Below are positions 1 through 6,454 of a DNA stretch of 10,047 bases, one piece after another. Source of the DNA: Nitrospinota bacterium (lineage in GTDB: Bacteria > UBA8248); NCBI GenBank assembly GCA_029937135.1, contig JAPYQX010000085.1:1-10047 (forward strand), read 5' to 3'. The notes below the pieces were generated by a model. That model worked only from the letters and a program-made list of their open reading frames with translations. It was not told where the DNA came from and made no database searches. Both the position numbers and the translations under genes were made by a program. The stretch's first letter is position 1, and each line of letters begins with the position of its first letter.

Positions 1-771
1 GGACATAAGCGGGGCGCTTTCCTCAAGCTCGACACCGGGCACTGGAAAGACCTGATCGAGACCGTCGAGAAGGCGGGCCAGTACCACAACTACCCCTACG
101 TCCCGACGGTGCTCGCCTACACCTTCCAGCCCATCTGGAACTCCTCGTGCCCCGGCATGAAGGATTTCAAGGTGGATTCAATTTACGACATGGTCGATAA
201 AAAATTAATGGGCCGGACCATCGCCGCCGACATCACCAAGAGCTTTACGACGACCAACACGATGATCGGCCTCATGGAAGCGGGCGTGGACATACCCAAG
301 ATCTGGCGGATGCTCAAGGCAACCAAGCCGCTCGTCATGTTCCGCACAGAGCCCCGGATCCAGATGGTCATCAGCTGCGACCGGCCGCTCGACATGTTCA
401 ACATTACGGGCCGCATCTATCAGAACGTCAAAAAGAAGCCCAGCCTCGCCAAGATACTCCGGTTGGGCTCCTATAAAGAGGGCCAGGTCTTCCTGGGCAA
501 CCAGATCGTCGTCCTCAAGGGCTCGTCCCATCCGAACGCGGGCAAGCTGCTCATCGATTACCTGATGAGCAAAGAGGGAACCGACGTTTACGTCGAGGGC
601 GAGACGGTCTACTCGTTCCGCAAGAACTACACCCCCCCCCGAGGCCGCGCGGCCCTACCTGCTCGACCTGACAAAGGTGAAGATGCTGGGCTTGAAGGAC
701 TGGGTCGGCGCCCAGAAGAAATTCAAGAAAATCAGAGGCGAGTGGACAAAAATATTCAAGTAAGAGCCTAA
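1..771 (+). CDS. ABC transporter extracellular substrate-binding protein, 3' part, frame slip near its end
   Basis: The frame is open from base 1, so the signal peptide and N-terminal lobe lie off the left edge. The visible part of about 250 residues looks like the C-terminal half of a periplasmic or lipoprotein solute-binding protein of the iron(III)/polyamine-like class. The clearest sign is the segment HPNAGKLLIDYLMSKEGTDV (about 539-598), a signature seen near the C-terminus of such proteins; the ligand cannot be read from sequence. The frame changes at the C9 run 632-640. As given, frame 1 reads into a poor-looking Arg/Glu-rich tail ending at 771. With one C fewer, the protein continues EAARPYLLDLTKVKMLGLKD, then WVGAQKKFKKIRGEWTKIFK, and stops at TAA 761-763, which is a typical ending for this family. 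The permease and ATPase genes are not in the window and may lie upstream. The gene converges on tlyA. Confidence 0.75.
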   Translation, partial: GHKRGAFLKLDTGHWKDLIETVEKAGQYHNYPYVPTVLAYTFQPIWNSSCPGMKDFKVDSIYDMVDKKLMGRTIAADITKSFTTTNTMIGLMEAGVDIPKIWRMLKATKPLVMFRTEPRIQMVISCDRPLDMFNITGRIYQNVKKKPSLAKILRLGSYKEGQVFLGNQIVVLKGSSHPNAGKLLIDYLMSKEGTDVYVEGETVYSFRKNYTPPRGRAALPARPDKGEDAGLEGLGRRPEEIQENQRRVDKNIQVRA

Positions 772-790
772 AAAAACACCGGCTCAACCC

Positions 791-832
791 AAGGAGGCGG
801 TTCTTCCGGCTACGGAAGGATCGCCCTCTTTT
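791..832 (+). terminator. Likely intrinsic terminator after the substrate-binding protein gene
   Basis: A 13-bp stem pairs 796-808 with 813-825 around the tetraloop GCTA. It is continuous, with two G-U pairs. After one A-C mismatch, four more outer pairs (791-794 with 827-830) extend it into the U-rich stretch CTCTTTT. It lies about 30 nt after the corrected stop codon, between converging genes. Transcribed from the other strand the stem also forms, but it is not followed directly by a good U tract, so the main direction is inferred to be plus. Confidence 0.65.
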
Positions 833-887
833 CATTACGGGTGGGGATTTCCCTCCCGGGGCCGGGGTGGTGGGCGATACCACCGGG

Positions 888-1787
888 CTAACTATCCGGC
901 TCCTCGAGCGCCCGATCTATCTCATGTTCACCATCACCCGCTTTTTCACCCGGCTTCATATACACAAAAAACTCCCGGTTCCCCTTCGCGCCTGTGATAG
1001 GGCTCGCGCAGGCGGCGGCGGGGCCGAAACTGTTTTCTGAGGCCCATGCCCACAGGGATTCAAGCACGGCGCGATGCACGGCCGGGTCCTTGATGATTCC
1101 TCCCTTTCCGACCTGATCGCGCCCGGCCTCGAACTGGGGCTTGGCGAGGACGAGCAATTCAGATATTTCCGCCATGAGAGCAAGGACGGCGGGGAGGACC
1201 TTCGTCACCGAGATGAAGGAGAGATCGAGAGCCGCGAGGTCTGGAGCTTCAAGATCGGGAGCCGCAAGTTCAGGAGCCTTGAGACCGGAAACCTTGAGAC
1301 TGGAATAGCCGGGGTTCGCAGCTTTTGGGCCCACGGCCCTGGGGCCCACGGCTCTGATGAATTTCTCTTTCGTCAGGTAACGCGCGTTCACGCCCTCAAG
1401 CACCGTGACGCGCGGGTCCTCCCTGAGCGACCAATCGAGTTGGCCCCTGCCGACATCAACGCAGACGGCGCGCCGGGCCCCTCTCTGGAGCATGACATCG
1501 GTAAACCCTCCGGTGGACGACCCAACATCGAGAAAAAAACGCCCTTCGGGGGAGATGGTGAATTCATCGAGGGCAGCGGCGAGTTTGAGCCCTCCCCGGC
1601 TAACGTAGGGGCAGGGGTCTTCCTTTACGGCAATGTCGGCATCGGAGGGAAATGCGGAACCGGCCTTGTCGGCCAGGACACCCTTAACGGTGACGCGGCC
1701 GGCGAGGATGAGGCGCTGAGCCCGCTCTCGGCTCAGGGCGAGACCCCGCTCGACGAGCAGGCGGTCAAGGCGTTCGCCCTTAGGCAT
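888..1787 (-). CDS. tlyA: TlyA-family rRNA 2'-O-methyltransferase (S4 + FtsJ domains) with a repeat-expanded insert
   Basis: The protein has 299 aa. Known TlyA enzymes use SAM to methylate the 2'-O of cytidines in rRNA, and some members are reported as hemolysins. Residues 6-36 form an S4 RNA-binding domain (RLDRLLVERGLALSRERAQR). From about residue 60 there is an FtsJ-type Rossmann fold with the SAM loop DVGSSTGGFTD (87-97). The likely catalytic residues K68, D188, K216 and E272 match, as I recall them, K69, D154, K182 and E238 of Mycobacterium TlyA. The last three are all displaced by exactly 34, which marks an insert between residues 145 and 187. That insert is a run of five-residue units (RAVGP RAVGP ... 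LKAPE LAAPD LEAPD LAALD). The start codon lies inside the end of dxs (8-nt overlap), suggesting translational coupling. It is the last gene of the operon; a GGTGGT/ACCACC hairpin (866-884) lies just past its stop. Confidence 0.93.
   Translation of the reverse strand: MPKGERLDRLLVERGLALSRERAQRLILAGRVTVKGVLADKAGSAFPSDADIAVKEDPCPYVSRGGLKLAAALDEFTISPEGRFFLDVGSSTGGFTDVMLQRGARRAVCVDVGRGQLDWSLREDPRVTVLEGVNARYLTKEKFIRAVGPRAVGPKAANPGYSSLKVSGLKAPELAAPDLEAPDLAALDLSFISVTKVLPAVLALMAEISELLVLAKPQFEAGRDQVGKGGIIKDPAVHRAVLESLWAWASENSFGPAAACASPITGAKGNREFFVYMKPGEKAGDGEHEIDRALEEPDS
1224..1355 (-). repeat. In-frame degenerate 15-bp tandem units inside tlyA
   Basis: Read on the minus strand, 1355-1311 gives three 15-bp units encoding RAVGP, RAVGP and KAANP. 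A 12-bp spacer (GYSS) follows, and 1298-1224 then gives five 15-bp units encoding LKVSG, LKAPE, LAAPD, LEAPD and LAALD. The two RAVGP units differ at 2 of 15 bases. The L-units share the pattern CTY-RMG-GCT-CCN-GAY with substitutions. Every unit is a multiple of three, so the frame is kept. The last unit runs straight into the conserved LDLSFIS motif of the methyltransferase, so the array may have grown out of that conserved PDLxxLD segment. Confidence 0.8.
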
Positions 1788-3702
1788 GTCCTGTGAGCGA
1801 GGAGGCTTTCTTGGCCCGGCCTTCGATTAAATCGCGGGCGGCCTGGGTGATATCACCAGGCGTGAGGCAACAGTCCTCGCGCTGAATGTTGGGCGAGCCG
1901 TGCTCGATGAACCGGTCGGGGAATCCGAGACGGGTCACCGCGACATTTTCAATGCCCCGCTCGGAGAGAAGCTCGACAACGGCGGAACCCATGCCGCCCA
2001 TGCGGACGCCTTCCTCGATGGTGACAAGGCGCTTGCACCGCCGGGCGAGGTCCACGATCTTCTCCTCGTCGAGAGGCTTGACGAAGCGAAGATTCAGCAC
2101 AGCCGCCTTGATGTGCAGTTCATCGAGTTGGGCGGCCGATTCCATCGAAAGGCCGACCATGGGACCCAGCGCAATGAGGGCCACATCCTCACCCTCGCGG
2201 ACAAGTTCCGCCTCGCCGATCGGCAGGGGTTCGATTTCCTCATCCATCTCTACGCCCTCGCCCGCCCCCCGGGGAAAACGAACGGCCGCCGGACCCGGAT
2301 ACTCGATGGCGGTGAGCGTCATGCGCTGAAGCTCGTTTTCGTCCTTGGGCGACATGATAACCATGTTGGGCAGGCACCTGAGATAGGCGATATCGAAGGC
2401 GCCCTGGTGCGTGGGCCCATCGTCGCCAACCAGGCCCGAGCGGTCGAGAGCGAAGATGACGGGTACATTGGTCAGGCAAACATCATGGATAATCTGGTCG
2501 TAGGCCCGCTGAAGGAAAGTACTGTAGATGGCCGCGACGGGTTTCATCCCCTGAAGCGCCATGCCCACCGCGAAGGTGACGGCGTGCTGCTCGCACATCC
2601 CTACATCGAAGCAGCGATCCGGAAACTCGGCCTGATACTTCACCAGCGCCGTTCCCTCGAGCATGGCCGCCGATATGGCCACAATCTTATCGTCCTTCCG
2701 GCTCAGCTTGGCCATCGTCTCGGCGAAGACCTTCGCGTAGGCCGGCGGGCCGGGGGCCTTTTTCTTGAACTCGCCCGTCTCGGGGTCGAATTTCGTGACG
2801 CCGTGGTAGGTGATGGGCTCTTTTTCGCTGTAGGGATATCCGTAGCCTTTCTGGGTGACCACATGGACCAGATTGGGACCCTTCATTTTCATCACGTTAC
2901 GCAAGGTGGGCAGGAGAAGATCCAGACGGTGACCGTCCACGGGCCCGATGTAGCGGAACCCCAACTCCTCGAACAACATCCCCGGCACAATGAAATTCTT
3001 GACCGAATCCTCTACCCGGTCCATCAGGGCCACCGCCGTCTCCCCCACAATCGGGACCTGGGTAAGGAGTTTTTGCAATTCATCGCGGACCTTGCGCGCA
3101 CGGTTAGCCCATTCGCCGGTCATGATGCGTGAGAGATAAGAGCACATCGCGCCCACGTTTTTCGAGATGGCCATCTTGTTGTCGTTCAGGATAACGGTGA
3201 CATCGCGATCCATGTTCCCGGCGTTGTTCAGCCCCTCCATCGCCATTCCGGCCGTGAGGCTGCCGTCCCCGATGACGGCGACGACGTGGTAGTCCTCGCC
3301 CTGGAGATCGCGCGCGGTGGCCATGCCGAGGGCGGCCGAGATCGAGGTCCCCCCGTGCGCCACGTTCAGCGCGTCGTACTCGCTTTCCCGCCTGTCGGGA
3401 AAACCTGAGATGCCGCCCCACTGGCGAAGCGTCTCGAAGCGATCACGCCGCCCGGTCAGAATTTTATGCCCGTATGCCTGGTGGCCCACATCGAAGATCA
3501 GCTTGTCGCGGGGGGTGTCGTAGAGATAATGAAGCGCAACGACGAGTTCGGCCGCGCCCATCGATGCACCCAGATGCCCCCCCGTTTTGGAGGTCACCTG
3601 GATGATGAGGTCCCGGATTTCGCTGACGACCTGGGGAAGTTCTTCCTCACTCAATTTCTTGAGATCGTCCGGGCTGTCAATCCGGTCGAGTAGTTCGCCC
3701 AT
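1780..3702 (-). CDS. dxs: 1-deoxy-D-xylulose-5-phosphate synthase (DXS)
   Basis: The 640-aa enzyme condenses pyruvate and glyceraldehyde 3-phosphate into DXP using thiamine diphosphate and Mg2+, the first step of the MEP isoprenoid pathway, in the cytosol. Length and layout are normal. The N-terminal TPP domain has FDVGHQAYGHKILTGR (70-85) and the metal/TPP motif GDG (145-147) ... NDN (173-175). The pyrimidine-binding domain has the catalytic CEQHAVTF (370-377, Glu371), followed by LDRSGLVGDDGPTHQG. The C-terminal transketolase-like domain has VTIEEGVRMGGMGSAVVE. One motif is unusual: the usual GHSSTSIS reads AHGGTSIS (115-122). The ATG at 3702 is preceded by GGAAG with 7-nt spacing. The gene follows ispA after a 124-nt leader with competing hairpins, and its last codons overlap tlyA. 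Together with IspA it covers the first and a later step of isoprenoid supply. Confidence 0.98.
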   Translation of the reverse strand: MGELLDRIDSPDDLKKLSEEELPQVVSEIRDLIIQVTSKTGGHLGASMGAAELVVALHYLYDTPRDKLIFDVGHQAYGHKILTGRRDRFETLRQWGGISGFPDRRESEYDALNVAHGGTSISAALGMATARDLQGEDYHVVAVIGDGSLTAGMAMEGLNNAGNMDRDVTVILNDNKMAISKNVGAMCSYLSRIMTGEWANRARKVRDELQKLLTQVPIVGETAVALMDRVEDSVKNFIVPGMLFEELGFRYIGPVDGHRLDLLLPTLRNVMKMKGPNLVHVVTQKGYGYPYSEKEPITYHGVTKFDPETGEFKKKAPGPPAYAKVFAETMAKLSRKDDKIVAISAAMLEGTALVKYQAEFPDRCFDVGMCEQHAVTFAVGMALQGMKPVAAIYSTFLQRAYDQIIHDVCLTNVPVIFALDRSGLVGDDGPTHQGAFDIAYLRCLPNMVIMSPKDENELQRMTLTAIEYPGPAAVRFPRGAGEGVEMDEEIEPLPIGEAELVREGEDVALIALGPMVGLSMESAAQLDELHIKAAVLNLRFVKPLDEEKIVDLARRCKRLVTIEEGVRMGGMGSAVVELLSERGIENVAVTRLGFPDRFIEHGSPNIQREDCCLTPGDITQAARDLIEGRAKKASSLTGHA

Positions 3703-3741
3703 ATCCTATCTTCCGCCGGAGCAGAACCTTTCCTTTACTTC

Positions 3742-3771
3742 AAAAGGCGTCTAAACGCCTGATGGGGCGTT
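3742..3771 (-). promoter_or_regulatory. Competing hairpins in the dxs leader (possible attenuator or operon-internal terminator)
   Basis: On the minus strand the ispA-dxs gap contains three short blocks: AACGCC (3771-3766), AGGCGTT (3760-3754) and ACGCCT (3750-3745 region). The middle block can pair perfectly with the first (6 bp, loop CCATCA) or with the third (AGGCGT/ACGCCT, 6 bp, loop TTAG), but not with both. The second hairpin is followed by a short U run (TTTT, 3745-3742), like a weak intrinsic terminator. This arrangement could tune dxs and tlyA expression relative to the upstream genes. The stems are short, so the regulatory role is inference. Confidence 0.4.
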
Positions 3772-3826
3772 AACTCAATGAGATTTCTGGTGTTTCAAAG
3801 ACTTGCCCCAACATGCTAGTTGATGT

Positions 3827-4744
3827 TCAGAATCTCCGCAATACAATAAACCGGGCGAAGGCGGCGAGCGCCGGAGCCCCCCCCTCAAAAGCGGCCAGGG
3901 CGCCGATGGCCTCCTCGGCCACCCGCCGGGCCATCTCCTTCGAGGCATCGAGACCGTGAAGGGCCGGATAGGTGACCTTTTCCTGGCCGGCGTCCGAGCC
4001 CGTTGATTTTCCCATTAATTCAGCGTCGCCCTCGACATCGAGAATATCATCGACTATCTGAAAGGCGAGGCCCGCTTTCTCTCCGTAACGGGCGAGAGCG
4101 CTTATCTCATCCGGGCTTCCACCCCCCAGAAGCCCCCCCATATAGACCGATGCCCGGATCAAGGCCCCGGTCTTGCGGCGGTGAATATCCTCGAGTTCGG
4201 GTGGTCCGCTCACCTGTCCGCCCGCGCGGATGTCGAGAAGCTGGCCCCCCACCATACCCGCCGCCCCGGCCGCTTCGGCCAGAACCCGAACGCCTTCCAG
4301 AACTCGCGCCGGACCGGCTGATTCGGCCATGATTTCATCAGTCATGAGTTCAAATGCCAGGGTCAGGAGACCGTCCCCGCCCAGTATCGCCGCCGCCTCT
4401 CCGAAAACTTTATGGCTGGTGGGATTGCCACGGCGAAAATCGTCATCGTCCATCGCGGGAAGATCGTCATGAATGAGGGAATAGGTGTGGATGCATTCCA
4501 GGGCGCAGGCGGCGGGAAGCACCGAATCGGGCGCACCGCCCACGGCTTCGGCACCCGCGACACAGAGGATCGGGCGAAGCCGCTTCCCTCCCGCGAAAAG
4601 GCTGTAGCGCATGATCCGAAACATTTCGGAGGGCTCGCCGCCATCCTCGGGCACCAGGTGATCGAGGGTTTCCTCCACCCGGGCGGCCCACTGCTTCATA
4701 TAGGCGGCGGCGTCCACCCGGGCGGCGCCGGAATCAGGGCTCAT
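3827..4744 (-). CDS. ispA: Polyprenyl (farnesyl/geranylgeranyl) diphosphate synthase, IspA family
   Basis: This trans-prenyltransferase of 305 aa joins IPP units to allylic diphosphates in the cytosol. Visible motifs are GGKRLRP (52-58), the first Asp-rich motif DDLPAMDDDDFRRG (93-106) with the two-residue PA insertion typical of bacterial type enzymes, GGQLLD (166-171), KTGALI (191-196) and the second Asp motif DDILD (232-236). The segment before the first motif, TYSLIHDDLPAMDDDD, is nearly identical to E. coli IspA, which favours a farnesyl product. Geranylgeranyl diphosphate cannot be excluded from sequence. The start ATG at 4744 lies 5 nt after the xseB stop, and a purine-rich AGGAAG in the end of xseB can serve as its ribosome-binding site. 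The xseA-xseB-ispA-dxs-tlyA order is a recurrent bacterial arrangement. Confidence 0.96.
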   Translation of the reverse strand: MSPDSGAARVDAAAYMKQWAARVEETLDHLVPEDGGEPSEMFRIMRYSLFAGGKRLRPILCVAGAEAVGGAPDSVLPAACALECIHTYSLIHDDLPAMDDDDFRRGNPTSHKVFGEAAAILGGDGLLTLAFELMTDEIMAESAGPARVLEGVRVLAEAAGAAGMVGGQLLDIRAGGQVSGPPELEDIHRRKTGALIRASVYMGGLLGGGSPDEISALARYGEKAGLAFQIVDDILDVEGDAELMGKSTGSDAGQEKVTYPALHGLDASKEMARRVAEEAIGALAAFEGGAPALAAFARFIVLRRF

Positions 4745-4749
4745 ACTGT

Positions 4750-5025
4750 TTATTCTTCCTCTTCCTCGTCTTCATCCTCGAAAGAGCGAAGAGAGAGAAC
4801 CTCCTCTGCTTCACCCGCGAGCTCCTCGACACGCTTTTGCGCGGAATCGAGCTGCTCGCGGCAATAGCGGAAAAGCGAGACGCCTTCCTCATAGAGGCCC
4901 ACGGCTCCCTCCAGAGGGGCCTCGCCGCCCTCGAGCTCTTCAACAATTTCCTCGAGGCGCTCAAGAGCCTCCTCGAAATTTTCGGGGCCTTTTTTCGATG
5001 AAGCGGATTTTTTCGCCGCGTTCAA
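4750..5025 (-). CDS. xseB: Exodeoxyribonuclease VII small subunit
   Basis: XseB partners XseA to form exonuclease VII, which degrades single-stranded DNA to oligonucleotides in both directions. The conserved core FEEALERLEEIVEELEGGEA is followed by a helical stretch ending LDSAQKRVEEL. I choose the TTG at 5025 (91 aa) over the upstream ATG at 5064. It sits in the overlap TTGA with the xseA stop and has AAGGAG exactly 7 nt upstream (5038-5033), whereas the longer form only adds an Arg-rich extension read inside xseA. The N-terminus is lysine-rich (AAKKSASSKK). The protein ends in a very acidic tail, EDEDEEEEE, whose GAG/GAA codons also supply the ribosome-binding site for ispA. The 4-nt overlap suggests coupled, near-stoichiometric translation with xseA. 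Confidence 0.93.
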   Translation of the reverse strand: MNAAKKSASSKKGPENFEEALERLEEIVEELEGGEAPLEGAVGLYEEGVSLFRYCREQLDSAQKRVEELAGEAEEVLSLRSFEDEDEEEEE

Positions 5026-6425
5026 GTTCCTTCTCCTTCTCTCAAGCTCTCCTCCACCCAGCATATCAGCATACCCTCGGAGAGACGCAGACGCACACGT
5101 TCACCCACACCAGCCTGCTCCGCCCGGCGGAGCAGCGAACTGTCTTTTTCCCTGTAGGCCAGACTGTACCCACGGGCCAGGACCGCCAGCGGGGATACGG
5201 CTTCGAGCCGCCCCGCGGCGGTGCGAAGCGCGGATGCCTTTCGCTCCCGGCCACTTTCATCCGCCAGCCGCAAGCGGCGCATCATGTCCGAAAGTTCCAC
5301 CTCGCTCCGGCGCACCGCACCACCCGGCGAGGAGGCGGCCAGCCTCGGCAGAATGCCTCGAAGACGGGAAAGACGGGCGGCTTCGGCGTGCCGGGCCTCC
5401 CGCCACATGCGCTCGAAAAGGCTATCCACCCGCTGCGCGAGAACCCCCAGGGCGTCCTCGGGCCGCCGGAGGGTCCGTTCCGCCGCGATAGCCTCGAGGC
5501 GCGCTTCGAGGCCGGCGATTCGGCCCTCGGTCAGCCGAAGCAACGTCCCGGGCATCCGGTCCAGATCGCGGGAAAGCTCCCGCCACCCCCGGGCCACGAC
5601 CTCGGTCGCCGCGGTCGGTGTGGGGGCGGCGGCGTCTGCGGCCAGATCACTCAACGAGGTGTCGATTTCATGTCCCACTGCCGACAGAACCGGCGTCTCG
5701 CAATTGACTATCGCCCTGACAGTGACTTCCTCGTTAAACGCCCAGAGATCCTCGCGGCTTCCCCCGCCCCGGCCCACGATGATCAGATCGGCCGCCCGAT
5801 CAATCCCCCGAAGCCCCCGGTCCGCGCGATGAAGAGCCGCCGCAATCGACTCGCCCGCCCCTTTTCCCTGAACAAGGGTATGCACCAGAACCACCTCGAC
5901 GATGGGCGCTCTGTCGGAAAGCACCCGCAGCATGTCCCGCAGGGCGGCTCCTTCGCGGCTGGTGACCAGGGCCACCCGCCGGGGACGTGTGGGTAACGGC
6001 CGCTTGCGCTCCGGGGAGAAGAGACCTTCTTTTTCGAGGCGGTCCATTAACTGGCGAAAAGCCACCTCGAGGGCGCCTTCGCCGAGCGGCTCCATCGACA
6101 GGACGGAGAGCTGAAAACGGCCGTCGCGCTCATAGAGCGTCACACGGCACTTGAGCAGAACGCGCATGCCGTCCTCGGGCTCGAAGCGCAGGAATTTCCT
6201 GCGGCCCGAAAACATGACCGCGCCCACCTTGGCGGTAGCGTCCTTGACGGAAAAATAGGCGTGACCCGAGGGATAGGTGCGCCAGGAAGTCACCTCCCCT
6301 TCGACGAGGACCTGAGCGAACTCCTCCTCGAGGAGGCCTTTGACCCTGGAATTGAGCTGGGAAACCGTATAGACGGGCGGGCCCGCATCGGCGGCGGCGG
6401 AGGGGCCCAGAAGATCGGCGCTCAA
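5022..6425 (-). CDS. xseA: Exodeoxyribonuclease VII large subunit
   Basis: This is the catalytic subunit of exonuclease VII, 467 aa, close to the usual length. An N-terminal OB-fold DNA-binding domain covers about residues 18-112 (YTVSQLN ... VLVEGEVTSW). The nuclease core includes VALVTSREGAALRDML (151-166), GRGGGSREDLWAFNEE (218-233) and AVGHEIDTSLSDLAADAAAP (249-268), then a long Arg/Glu-rich helical region and the C-terminal ARGYSLAY. The start is TTG at 6425, with GAGGA spaced 7 nt upstream. No in-frame ATG lies between that point and the conserved YTVSQLN. The ribosome-binding site sits in the loop of a perfect hairpin. The gene begins 29 nt after folD and overlaps xseB by 4 nt. Confidence 0.97.
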   Translation of the reverse strand: MSADLLGPSAAADAGPPVYTVSQLNSRVKGLLEEEFAQVLVEGEVTSWRTYPSGHAYFSVKDATAKVGAVMFSGRRKFLRFEPEDGMRVLLKCRVTLYERDGRFQLSVLSMEPLGEGALEVAFRQLMDRLEKEGLFSPERKRPLPTRPRRVALVTSREGAALRDMLRVLSDRAPIVEVVLVHTLVQGKGAGESIAAALHRADRGLRGIDRAADLIIVGRGGGSREDLWAFNEEVTVRAIVNCETPVLSAVGHEIDTSLSDLAADAAAPTPTAATEVVARGWRELSRDLDRMPGTLLRLTEGRIAGLEARLEAIAAERTLRRPEDALGVLAQRVDSLFERMWREARHAEAARLSRLRGILPRLAASSPGGAVRRSEVELSDMMRRLRLADESGRERKASALRTAAGRLEAVSPLAVLARGYSLAYREKDSSLLRRAEQAGVGERVRLRLSEGMLICWVEESLREGEGT

Positions 6426-6442
6426 GCGAGTGTCCTCACTCG
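6426..6442 (-). promoter_or_regulatory. xseA ribosome-binding site held in a hairpin loop
   Basis: On the minus strand, CGAGTG (6442-6437) and CACTCG (6432-6427) form a perfect 6-bp stem whose tetraloop is AGGA (6436-6433), the core of the xseA Shine-Dalgarno sequence. The stem ends one base before the TTG start codon. Folding would hide part of the ribosome-binding site and crowd the start, so translation of xseA could be set by this structure or by ribosomes arriving from folD. The structure is seen in the sequence; the regulatory effect is inferred. Confidence 0.5.
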
Positions 6443-6454
6443 AAGGGCGGGAGG

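Noticed and set aside
1074..1796. 240-codon plus-strand frame opposite tlyA
   Set aside because: It is antisense to tlyA, and its repetitive part is just the complement of the tlyA repeat.
1900..3132. 410-codon open frame on the plus strand opposite dxs
   Set aside because: It lies entirely antisense to an unmistakable dxs. Its product has no recognisable motif, and long antisense frames are expected in GC-rich DNA with strong third-position bias.
4998..5996. 332-codon plus-strand frame opposite xseA/xseB
   Set aside because: It is a shadow of xseA; the composition is Pro/Arg/Gly-rich with no domain-like pattern.
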